From an uncultured Odoribacter sp. (lineage in GTDB: Bacteria; Bacteroidota; Bacteroidia; Bacteroidales; Marinifilaceae): DNA of 5,607 nucleotides. How positions within the stretch are numbered: the stretch's first letter is position 1; every line of letters starts with the position of its first letter. Below are positions 1 to 5,607 of this stretch, piece after piece. The stretch is from the NCBI GenBank assembly GCA_947176455.1, contig CAMWQQ010000126.1:1-5607 (forward strand), in the 5' to 3' direction. Under the pieces are notes generated by a model. That model searched no databases and had not been told where the DNA came from. It saw only the letters and a list, made by a program, of their open reading frames with translations. A program made the translations under genes and the position numbers.

Positions 1-34
1 GCAGAACCCCTAAGAACAGGATGTATTTTTTCAT
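1..34 (-). CDS. Start of a gene running off the left edge; probable exported protein (partial)
   Basis: Reading the minus strand from the ATG at 34 gives MKKYILFLGVL with no stop before the window ends. Two lysines followed by a hydrophobic run is what the start of a Sec signal peptide or lipoprotein signal looks like. The ATG lies 18 nt beyond the stop of the LD-carboxypeptidase on the same strand, with no hairpin between them, so the two genes are probably co-transcribed. A nearer ATG at about 44 gives only four codons before a stop and is not a credible start. There is only a weak GGA ribosome-binding candidate. With 11 residues visible, nothing can be said about function, and the gene itself is an inference from reading frame, spacing and composition. 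Confidence 0.55.
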   Translation of the reverse strand, partial: MKKYILFLGVL

Positions 35-52
35 ATTCCGGTCATTTTACGG

Positions 53-949
53 TTAATCGTTTGCAAAAAGAATGGTGGTTCCTTGTGCGTTGACTTCCAT
101 CTCAATCGTGGCTCCCATGATGAGAGGGAAATTTTGCTCCTCATGTCCGGCAGGAAATCCGAAACATATCGGATAGCTGTATTCTTTCAGTAAATCCCGG
201 ATGATTTCGTCCGGGGTCTTGCCGAAATGCAGTCCTTTCATTTCCGAGAAATGCCCGACAATGAGCCCTTGCAGGCGTTCAAACTTTTCGGACAATTTCA
301 GGCTTTGTAGCATACGGTCTACGGCATAGAGGTTTTCACCGACATCCTCGATGAACAATACCGGGCTTTGGCGTTTGCATTCCAGGGTAGTGGACCGTAA
401 GCAGTGCAACAGCGTCAGGTTGCCTCCGGTCAGTTCCGCCCGGATGAGTCCCTCCTTGTTGAAAGGATGGGGAGGAATCCGGTAGGGCGATATTTCCCCG
501 AACAGGAATTCCTTGAGGCGTTGCATGGCTTCCGGACTTGATTTCTTGAAACTCTTGGGCATGGGGGCGTGCAGGCTTTCAATCCCCAACGTGTTGAGTT
601 TGGAATGGAAAACGGTGATGTCGCTGAACCCGACCAGCCATTTCGGTGAGCCTTGAAAGACGGAGTAGTCCAGCTGCTCGACAATGCGCATACTACCGTA
701 ACCGCCCCGGGTGCAGAATATGGCGCGGATGTCTTCGTCGTTCAACGCCCATTGCATGTCCTCCATTCGTTGCTCGTCGCTCCCTGCGAAATACCCTTGC
801 TTTTCGCATACGTGGGGTCCCGGGACGGGGTTTAGTCCCCATTCCCGCAGGATTTCAACGGCATCCCGGATATAGTTCTCCTCAATGGCTCCTGCCGGAG
901 AAACCAGGGCGACTTTGTCACCGGGTTGAAGAAAAGGAGGTCTGTACAT
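53..949 (-). CDS. LD-carboxypeptidase, peptidase family S66 (LdcA-like)
   Basis: This is a 298-residue protein of the S66 serine peptidase family. Known members cleave the L,D bond between meso-diaminopimelate and the terminal D-alanine of tetrapeptides during peptidoglycan recycling. Visible hallmarks are the N-terminal PGDKVALVSPAG segment (residues 9-20), the RGGYGS loop (81-86), GFSD with the probable nucleophile Ser109, IEDVGE with probable Glu201, and PAGHEEQNFPLIMGA with probable His269. Order and spacing match the Ser-Glu-His triad of the family, and the length is typical. No signal peptide is seen, so a cytoplasmic enzyme is expected. I chose the ATG at 949: the frame can be extended to a TTG at 1000, but those 17 residues are not family-like and fall within the intergenic repeat. 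No Shine-Dalgarno is visible. Some S66 members act on other substrates, such as microcin C (MccF), so the exact substrate is less certain than the family. Confidence 0.93.
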   Translation of the reverse strand: MYRPPFLQPGDKVALVSPAGAIEENYIRDAVEILREWGLNPVPGPHVCEKQGYFAGSDEQRMEDMQWALNDEDIRAIFCTRGGYGSMRIVEQLDYSVFQGSPKWLVGFSDITVFHSKLNTLGIESLHAPMPKSFKKSSPEAMQRLKEFLFGEISPYRIPPHPFNKEGLIRAELTGGNLTLLHCLRSTTLECKRQSPVLFIEDVGENLYAVDRMLQSLKLSEKFERLQGLIVGHFSEMKGLHFGKTPDEIIRDLLKEYSYPICFGFPAGHEEQNFPLIMGATIEMEVNAQGTTILFAND

Positions 950-980
950 GTCGAGTTTAATGATAAACAAGTTTCGCTGG

Positions 981-988
981 CGAAGATA
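981..988 (-). promoter_or_regulatory. Possible -7 element for the LD-carboxypeptidase gene
   Basis: On the minus strand this reads TATCTTCG, one mismatch from the Bacteroidota -7 consensus TAnnTTTG. It would start transcription about 25 nt before the ATG at 949. The closest upstream TTTG (1015..1012) is 23 nt away, slightly longer than the usual 19-21 nt, and lies in the 14-nt repeat. This is a weak motif-based guess. Confidence 0.25.
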
Positions 989-991
989 AGT

Positions 992-1019
992 AATTTTCAA
1001 ATTTCAATTTTCAAATTTC
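992..1019. repeat. Two perfect tandem copies of a 14-nt AT-rich unit
   Basis: AATTTTCAAATTTC occurs at 992-1005 and again at 1006-1019, followed by a degenerate remnant (AATAATTTC, 1020-1028). It occupies the middle of the divergent intergenic region, just upstream of the metG -7 element and where its -33 element should be. The copies are identical, which points to recent duplication, slippage or selection. It could act as an AT-rich upstream promoter element or a protein-binding site; function is unknown. Confidence 0.85.
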
Positions 1020-1029
1020 AATAATTTCT

Positions 1030-1038
1030 TACCTTTGC
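1030..1038 (+). promoter_or_regulatory. Probable metG promoter, Bacteroidota -7 element
   Basis: TACCTTTGC matches the Bacteroidota housekeeping sigma consensus TAnnTTTGC at every defined position. It lies 31 nt before the metG ATG, implying a short leader of roughly 25 nt. A clear TTTG or TTG -33 element at 19-21 nt spacing is not seen: that region is the 14-nt repeat, which offers only TTTC-type matches. The promoter probably serves metG and the two genes after it. Confidence 0.6.
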
Positions 1039-1069
1039 ACATTACAATTTCAAAATCTGAAACAAGGAG

Positions 1070-3100
1070 ATGAAAAAATTCAAAAGGAATCTGATAACGA
1101 CAGCCTTGCCCTATGCAAACGGGCCTGTTCATATCGGTCATCTGGCCGGAGTATATGTGCCGGCGGATATTTATGTCCGTTATTTGCGGCAGAAAGGTGA
1201 AGAAGTGGTGTTTATCGGCGGGTCGGACGAGCATGGCGTGCCCATTACCATCAAGGCGCAGAAGGAAGGGGTCACCCCTCAGGATATCGTTGACCGCTAT
1301 CACGCCATTATCCGGGATTCTTTTGAAGAGTTCGGCATTTCGTTCGACATCTATTCCCGAACCAGTTCGGAAACGCATCACGGATTGTCTTCCGCGTTTT
1401 TCAGGAAATTGTACGATGAGGGCAAGTTCATCGAAAAGACCTCGATGCAGTTCTATGACGAGAAAGCCGGTCAGTTCCTTGCCGACCGTTACATCACGGG
1501 CAAATGTCCCCACTGTGGCAATGAACGGGCGTATGGCGACCAGTGCGAGGCTTGCGGTACCAGCCTGAATGCAACGGATTTGATAGACCCGGTTTCCGCC
1601 ATTACGGGCAATAAGCCGGAATTGAAGGAGACCAAACACTGGTATCTGCCTTTGGACCAGTATGAAAAATGGTTGAAGGAATGGATATTGGAGGAACACA
1701 AGGAGTGGAAACCGAATGTGTACGGGCAGTGCAAATCCTGGCTGGACAACGGTTTGCAACCCCGGGCGGTGACTCGTGACCTGGATTGGGGAGTTCCCGT
1801 GCCTTTGGATGAGGCGAAAGGCAAGGTGCTGTACGTATGGTTCGATGCGCCTATCGGTTACATCTCCGCGACGAAGGATTTGACGCCGGAATGGGAAAAG
1901 TACTGGAAAGACCCGGAAACCCGGATGATTCACTTTATCGGGAAGGACAATATCGTGTTCCATTGCATCATCTTCCCGGCAATGTTGAAAGCCGAGGGGA
2001 GCTATATCCTGCCGGATAATGTGCCGGCGAATGAATTCTTGAATCTCGAAGGCGACAAGATATCCACCTCCCGGAACTGGGCGGTATGGTTGCACGAATA
2101 CCTGCGGGATTTTGAGGGCAAGCAGGATGTGCTGAGGTATGTGCTGACCGCCAATGCGCCCGAAACGAAGGACAATGATTTTACGTGGAGGGATTTTCAA
2201 GCCCGGAACAACAACGAGCTGGTGGCGATTTACGGTAACTTCATCAACCGGGCATTGGTGCTGACCCAGAAATATTTCGGTGGAGTGGTGCCGGAGCGGG
2301 GTGCGTTGACGGATTACGACAAGGAAGTGCTTGCCGAGATTCCTGCAATCGTGGAGAGGGTGGAAAAGAATCTGGACACGTTCCATTTCCGGGATGCCTT
2401 GAAGGAGTGTATGAATTTGGCGCGGTTGGGGAACAAATACCTGGCGGATACGGAACCGTGGAAGTTGATAAAGAGCGACGAGGCACGAGTAAAGACGATT
2501 CTGAATATCTGTCTGCAACTTGCCGCCGACCTTTCGACGCTGACCGAACCGTTTATTCCTTTCAGTGCCGCCCGACTGCGGGAATTTTTGAATATCGAAC
2601 CGGTGAAGTGGGAACGCATGGGTGATGGCGTGATGTCTGCCGGACACCAATTGGGTACGCCCGGTCTGCTGTTTGATAAGATTGAAGACGCTCAGATACA
2701 GCAACAGATAGACAAGCTGGAGGCGACCAAGAAAGCCAACGAGCTTGCCAATGCCCAGGTCGCTGCCGCGAAACCGAATATCGCTTTCGACGATTTTGCC
2801 AAGCTGGACATCCGTGCCGGTAAGATTGTGGCGGCGGAGAAGGTTGCCAAGACCAAGAAACTGATGAAGCTGACCATTGACACGGGCATCGATACCCGGA
2901 CCGTTGTTTCGGGCATTGCCGAATATTACACCCCGGAAGAAGTGGTGGGCAAGCAGGTGAGCATTTTGGTCAACTTGGAACCTAAATTGCTGAAAGGCAT
3001 TGAGTCGCAGGGTATGATTTTAATGGCGGAGAATGCGGACGGCTCACTGGCTTTCGTCCAACCGGACAAGGAGGTGAAGACCGGTTCGGAAATCCGATAA
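1070..3100 (+). CDS. metG: Methionine--tRNA ligase (methionyl-tRNA synthetase)
   Basis: MetG charges tRNA-Met and initiator tRNA with methionine, using ATP, in the cytoplasm; it is normally essential. The 676-residue protein has all expected parts in order. The class I signature HIGH is at 21-24, after [12 protein letters not shown]. The zinc knuckle is Cys146, Cys149, Cys159, Cys162 (C-x2-C-x9-C-x2-C), the same spacing as in E. coli. The conserved [10 protein letters not shown] is at 255-264, and KISTS at 330-334 stands in for KMSKS. The helical anticodon-binding domain (about 380-535) contains NFINR at 390-394 and Trp464, which probably matches the anticodon-reading Trp461 of E. coli. A charged, Ala- and Gln-rich linker (about 540-570) leads to a C-terminal Trbp111/EMAP II-like tRNA-binding domain (about 572-676). 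Length fits the dimeric bacterial form. The ATG at 1070 puts HIGH at the expected distance. AAGGAG (1064-1069) directly abuts the ATG, so it is too close for optimal pairing. First gene of a likely three-gene operon. Confidence 0.98.
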   Translation: MKKFKRNLITTALPYANGPVHIGHLAGVYVPADIYVRYLRQKGEEVVFIGGSDEHGVPITIKAQKEGVTPQDIVDRYHAIIRDSFEEFGISFDIYSRTSSETHHGLSSAFFRKLYDEGKFIEKTSMQFYDEKAGQFLADRYITGKCPHCGNERAYGDQCEACGTSLNATDLIDPVSAITGNKPELKETKHWYLPLDQYEKWLKEWILEEHKEWKPNVYGQCKSWLDNGLQPRAVTRDLDWGVPVPLDEAKGKVLYVWFDAPIGYISATKDLTPEWEKYWKDPETRMIHFIGKDNIVFHCIIFPAMLKAEGSYILPDNVPANEFLNLEGDKISTSRNWAVWLHEYLRDFEGKQDVLRYVLTANAPETKDNDFTWRDFQARNNNELVAIYGNFINRALVLTQKYFGGVVPERGALTDYDKEVLAEIPAIVERVEKNLDTFHFRDALKECMNLARLGNKYLADTEPWKLIKSDEARVKTILNICLQLAADLSTLTEPFIPFSAARLREFLNIEPVKWERMGDGVMSAGHQLGTPGLLFDKIEDAQIQQQIDKLEATKKANELANAQVAAAKPNIAFDDFAKLDIRAGKIVAAEKVAKTKKLMKLTIDTGIDTRTVVSGIAEYYTPEEVVGKQVSILVNLEPKLLKGIESQGMILMAENADGSLAFVQPDKEVKTGSEIR

Positions 3101-3105
3101 CATTC

Positions 3106-3114
3106 AAAAAGGAG
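3106..3114 (+). promoter_or_regulatory. Ribosome binding site of the dehydrogenase gene
   Basis: AAAAAGGAG lies in the 24-nt gap after the metG stop, 10 nt before the ATG at 3125. It is the best-placed Shine-Dalgarno in the window and supports that start. There is no room for a separate terminator and promoter, supporting co-transcription with metG. Confidence 0.65.
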
Positions 3115-3124
3115 AGCCGTACAG

Positions 3125-4069
3125 ATGAAGATTGTATTTGCAGAACCGCTGGGAATGGACGAGTGCGTGGTGAATGCACGGACGGAGGCTTTGAGAAAGC
3201 AGGGGCATACGGTTGTGTTCTATCCCGACCGCAATGAGAATGAGGAGGTCTTGATAGAAAGAGCCAAGGATGCCGATGTGCTGGTGGTGAGCAATATTCC
3301 GTTGAAAAAACATTTCTTTGCGTCTTGTCCTGCCTTGAAGATGTTGTCTGTCGCTTTTACGGGGGTGGACCATATCGATTTGGAAGCCTGCAAAAGACAA
3401 GGCATCACGGTTTGCAATGCGGCGGGCTATTCGACGCAGGCGGTGGCGGAGCTGGCTATCGGTATGATGATTGCCCTCTATCGGAAAATTGTCCGTGGCG
3501 ATGCCCTGACCCGGATGTGCGAGGATCGGCAGGGAATGTTGGGCGGTGAACTGTGTGGCAAGACCGTTGGAGTGATCGGTTTGGGAGCAATCGGACAACG
3601 GGTTGCCCGTCTGGCAAATGCTTTCGGATGCACCGTGTTGGGCTACAATCGAAGTCGCAAGTCGGTGGAACAGGTGACGCAGGTGGACAAGGAGGAGTTG
3701 CTGACCCGTTCCGATATCATTACCGTGCATTTGCCGTTGACGCCGGAAACCCGGCATTTCATCGGTGCGACGGAATTTGCCTTGATGCAACCCCATGCCA
3801 TCGTGGTCAATACCGCTCGGGGACCTGTCGTGGAACAGGGAGCGCTTTATCACGCTTTGCGAAAGGGATTGATTGCAGGGGCGGCGGTGGACGTTTACGA
3901 TGTTGAACCTCCTTTGCCTGCTTCCTTTGAATTGTTCAATGCTCCGAACTTGCTGATGCTTCCCCATGTGGGATATGCCACGAAGGAGGCGTTTGCCAGT
4001 CGTATGGATATGGTTGTCGGGAATATAGAAAGGTGGTTGTCCGGCACGCCACAAAACAGAATCCTTTAA
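3125..4069 (+). CDS. D-isomer-specific 2-hydroxyacid dehydrogenase, substrate unknown
   Basis: This 314-residue cytoplasmic enzyme belongs to the family of phosphoglycerate, glycerate and D-lactate dehydrogenases and glyoxylate/hydroxypyruvate reductases, which interconvert 2-keto acids and D-2-hydroxy acids. The N-terminal substrate-binding lobe contains FTGVDHIDLEACKRQGI (78-94) and NAAGYSTQAVAELAIGMM (98-115). The Rossmann fold has GLGAIG at 152-157. Catalytic residues are Arg232 (in NTARGPVV), Glu261 (in DVYDVEPPLP) and His281 (in LPHVGYAT); the 29-residue Arg-Glu spacing equals that of E. coli SerA. There is no C-terminal ACT regulatory domain, so it is not a SerA of the serine-regulated type. 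At the end of the second Rossmann strand the sequence is GYNRSRK (173-179): the Asp that usually selects NAD is replaced by Asn175 followed by Arg-Ser-Arg, which suggests NADP(H) use. It lies 24 nt after metG and 11 nt before the thioredoxin gene, in one probable operon. Glycerate, hydroxypyruvate, glyoxylate or a branched 2-keto acid are all possible substrates. Confidence 0.9.
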   Translation: MKIVFAEPLGMDECVVNARTEALRKQGHTVVFYPDRNENEEVLIERAKDADVLVVSNIPLKKHFFASCPALKMLSVAFTGVDHIDLEACKRQGITVCNAAGYSTQAVAELAIGMMIALYRKIVRGDALTRMCEDRQGMLGGELCGKTVGVIGLGAIGQRVARLANAFGCTVLGYNRSRKSVEQVTQVDKEELLTRSDIITVHLPLTPETRHFIGATEFALMQPHAIVVNTARGPVVEQGALYHALRKGLIAGAAVDVYDVEPPLPASFELFNAPNLLMLPHVGYATKEAFASRMDMVVGNIERWLSGTPQNRIL

Positions 4070-4080
4070 TTTTTAAAGAT

Positions 4081-5478
4081 ATGTTCAAGAAAATTGTTCT
4101 ATTTCTTTTGTTTTGTCCTTTTTTGACCTGGGCGAAAGATTATCAGTTCAAACTTCACGTGAAGAATCTGCCGTCGGACAGCCGGCCTTTGCTGTTGCGT
4201 GTGTACAATGGAGATTTGTTTGTGCTGGACAGTGTTCCTGCCGTTAATGGGGAAGACATCACTTTCCACATTCCGGAGGATACCCGACCGGGCGTGTTGC
4301 GTGCCGTACTGGGATTGGCGCCTGGCTATTCGTCGATGATGATGCCACCCCAGCCCGTTGCTTTGAATCTGATTTTCAACCGGGAGAACATAGAGATTAG
4401 CACCGATTATCAGAATCCGCAGGACGGGGCGGTGGTATTGGTTTCGACGGAGAATAAGCTGTATTTCGATTTTATAAAGTCGGATCTGGTCTTTTATTCC
4501 AAACTGGGCTTGCTGGAACAGGTCGTACAGAATTATCCGGAAGAGGATGAATTTTACCAGCGGGCTTTGGCGCATTACCTGAAACTCCAGAATGAACGCG
4601 AAAAGTTCATCGAAAAGACAGCCAAATCGAATACCAAAACTTTGGCGTCCCGGATTATCAAGGCCCTGAAAATGCCGGTGCTTCCGGGCAAACTGCTTCC
4701 GGAGGAGCGCGACTCCCTGTTTAATTTGCAGTATCTGTCGCAAGTGGAGTTCAATGATACGAATCTGTTGTATACGAATGTATATACCGACCGGATTTTC
4801 CGATTCATCCAGATGTATATGAAGCAGACGGCAACGCCTCGTGAGAATGAGGCGAATTGCATTCGTGCTTTGGACCGTCTGGTGCCGATGTTGGACGTCA
4901 ATCCGGTTATCCAGCAGCACATCTTGCAATTCTTAATCAAAGGTTTCGAGACCATGGGCATGGAGGAGGTTTTGGCGCATATTTCTTCCAATTACCTTCA
5001 GCAGTGCGGTAGCAATTCGGACATCATCAAGCAACGGCTGGAGGCTTACAGCAGAATGGCGGTCGGGCAGAAGGTGCCGGATTTTACATTGAACGATGCC
5101 CAGGGGCAGCCGTTTAATCTCTATGACGACATTTCCCCCTATACGCTGATATTGTTCTGGCATACCCAGTGCGGTCATTGCCAGATGTTGATGAAGACCT
5201 TGCCGGATTTGAGCCAGGAGGAATTTTTCAGCAAGCATCAGGTGCGCATTGTCGGTGTTTCCGTGGACGAGAACCGGGAGGACTGGGAGAAGTTCTCCGA
5301 AACCTATCCTCTGGACTGGGTCAATACCTATACGGAAGGCAGTTTCAGAAGCCAAGTCGCTGCGGATTATAACCTTTTTGCCACTCCGACGATGTTTCTC
5401 ATTGATTCCGACCACAATATCATCAGCAAACCGCTGACTTTAGAGGAACTGAAAAACAGCATCGGACAGCTGAAATGA
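4081..5478 (+). CDS. Exported TlpA/ResA-like thioredoxin-fold protein with an N-terminal beta domain
   Basis: The 465-residue protein begins with a Sec signal peptide (MFKKIVLFLLFCPFLTWA, probable cleavage after Ala18), so it should act in the periplasm. Residues about 20-110 are beta-rich, with a 'VLDSVPAVNGEDITFHI' pattern resembling the DUF4369-type domain found before many Bacteroidota thioredoxins. About 125-325 is predominantly helical and charged, and I do not recognise it. Residues about 326-465 form a TlpA/ResA-like domain: GQKVPDFTLNDAQG (329-342), the redox motif Cys364-Gly-His-Cys367 after LILFWHTQ, VGVSVDENREDW (391-402), and cis-Pro436 in ATPTMFL. Both cysteines are present, so it should be an active thiol-disulfide oxidoreductase; the partner is unknown. 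The frame stays open upstream to 4033, but that start overlaps the dehydrogenase and would bury the signal peptide, so the ATG 11 nt after the preceding stop is preferred. Cys12 is not a lipobox: it is preceded by Phe and lies too early in the signal. There is no strong Shine-Dalgarno, only AAAG. Confidence 0.9.
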   Translation: MFKKIVLFLLFCPFLTWAKDYQFKLHVKNLPSDSRPLLLRVYNGDLFVLDSVPAVNGEDITFHIPEDTRPGVLRAVLGLAPGYSSMMMPPQPVALNLIFNRENIEISTDYQNPQDGAVVLVSTENKLYFDFIKSDLVFYSKLGLLEQVVQNYPEEDEFYQRALAHYLKLQNEREKFIEKTAKSNTKTLASRIIKALKMPVLPGKLLPEERDSLFNLQYLSQVEFNDTNLLYTNVYTDRIFRFIQMYMKQTATPRENEANCIRALDRLVPMLDVNPVIQQHILQFLIKGFETMGMEEVLAHISSNYLQQCGSNSDIIKQRLEAYSRMAVGQKVPDFTLNDAQGQPFNLYDDISPYTLILFWHTQCGHCQMLMKTLPDLSQEEFFSKHQVRIVGVSVDENREDWEKFSETYPLDWVNTYTEGSFRSQVAADYNLFATPTMFLIDSDHNIISKPLTLEELKNSIGQLK

Positions 5479-5516
5479 GTTTATAAAGTTTGTAAAGTTA
5501 TAAAGTTTATAAAGTA
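5479..5516. repeat. Tandem GTTTATAAA units, left arm of a large inverted repeat
   Basis: Four consecutive units start on the base after the thioredoxin gene's stop codon: GTTTATAAA (5479-5487), GTTTGTAAA (5488-5496), GTTATAAA (5497-5504, one base short) and GTTTATAAA (5505-5513), then GTA. The tract contains almost no C. Inverted copies lie at 5572-5605. Confidence 0.9.
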
Positions 5517-5604
5517 TAGGGGTGTCTTTTAGACTGTGTTGGTGGGAATTTCTCCGTATAAACCAACAAACTTTATAAACCTTATGAACTTTATAAACTT
5601 TCTA
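5482..5604 (+). terminator. Large AT-rich hairpin after the operon; possible terminator
   Basis: The left tract (5482-5515) can pair with the right tract (5570-5604) over about 34 bp. The 11 bp next to the loop are perfect (5505-5515 with 5570-5580); further out I count two mismatches, one bulged G and one G-T wobble. The 54-nt loop holds a second perfect 7-bp stem, TGTTGGT (5537-5543) with ACCAACA (5562-5568). The position straight after the last gene suggests transcription end or mRNA 3' protection. However, the stem is AT-rich with no GC-rich core or clear U-run, so it is not a textbook intrinsic terminator. The pairing is seen; the function is inferred. Confidence 0.4.
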
Positions 5605-5605
5605 C
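5572..5605. repeat. Inverted TTTATAAAC units, right arm of the large inverted repeat
   Basis: The reverse complement of the left-arm unit appears as TTTATAAAC (5572-5580), CTTATGAAC (5581-5589), TTTATAAAC (5590-5598) and a degenerate TTTCTAC (5599-5605). The array may continue past the window edge, two bases further on. Confidence 0.88.
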
Positions 5606-5607
5606 TT

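Noticed and set aside
950..1000. TTG start extending the LD-carboxypeptidase by 17 residues
   Set aside because: The added residues come from the intergenic promoter and repeat DNA and do not resemble the family N-terminus, which begins close to PGD.
2039..2074. Defective KMSKS loop in MetRS
   Set aside because: KISTS is an accepted variant in many bacterial MetRS enzymes, and all other catalytic features are intact.
1004..2704. 566-codon open frame on the minus strand inside metG
   Set aside because: The protein is rich in His, Arg, Gln, Pro and Phe with no recognisable motif, as expected for the complement of a real gene. It lies wholly opposite metG, whose motifs are all intact.
3104..4054. 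316-codon open frame on the minus strand opposite the dehydrogenase
   Set aside because: It mirrors the dehydrogenase gene, has the same His/Arg/Gln-rich shadow composition, and shows no family motifs.
4033..4080. Upstream start adding 16 residues to the thioredoxin-like protein
   Set aside because: It would overlap the dehydrogenase by 37 nt and place a polar stretch before the signal peptide; the ATG at 4081 gives a standard signal peptide.
4111..4119. Lipoprotein signal at Cys12 of the thioredoxin-like protein
   Set aside because: Phe precedes the Cys, where a small residue is needed, and the hydrophobic stretch before it is too short. Cleavage after TWA fits better.
4099..4929. 276-codon minus-strand frame opposite the thioredoxin-like gene
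   Set aside because: Shadow of a confidently assigned exported protein; Gln/Arg/Ile-rich and without motifs.
5484..5492. Promoter -7 element inside the terminal repeat
   Set aside because: TAAAGTTTG resembles TAnnTTTG but has three bases instead of two between TA and TTTG, and it arises from the repeat unit itself.
5479..5605. CRISPR array
   Set aside because: The units are 9 nt, directly adjacent and low in complexity, with no unique spacers; no cas genes are nearby.

Overview
The window looks like ordinary chromosomal DNA from a member of the Bacteroidota, probably the order Bacteroidales. Three things suggest this. An almost perfect Bacteroidota -7 promoter element (TAnnTTTGC) lies upstream of metG. 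The methionyl-tRNA synthetase has the KISTS form of the KMSKS loop and a C-terminal tRNA-binding domain. The last gene is a secreted, TlpA-like thioredoxin protein with an N-terminal beta domain, an architecture very common in this phylum. Species cannot be named from the sequence alone.

Layout: on the minus strand at the left edge are the first 11 codons of a gene that runs out of the window (34..1) and probably encodes an exported protein. It is preceded on the same strand by a cytoplasmic S66-family LD-carboxypeptidase (949..53). A compact 120-bp divergent intergenic region (950..1069) holds two perfect copies of a 14-nt AT-rich repeat and the likely metG promoter. To the right, on the plus strand, are three closely spaced genes that look like one operon: metG (1070..3100), a D-2-hydroxyacid dehydrogenase (3125..4069, 24-nt gap) and a periplasmic thioredoxin-like protein (4081..5478, 11-nt gap). 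The last 129 bases (5479..5607) are non-coding. They hold tandem GTTTATAAA units facing inverted copies of the same unit, and could fold into a hairpin with a stem of about 34 bp starting almost at the stop codon.

How the genes relate: the LD-carboxypeptidase acts in muropeptide recycling, metG is essential for translation, the dehydrogenase reduces or oxidises an unidentified 2-hydroxy/2-keto acid, and the thioredoxin-like protein acts on envelope disulfides. The sequence does not join them in one pathway; this reads as a housekeeping neighbourhood. I did not find a new defence, mobile or biosynthetic system. The most unusual structure is the large repeat-built inverted repeat at the right edge.
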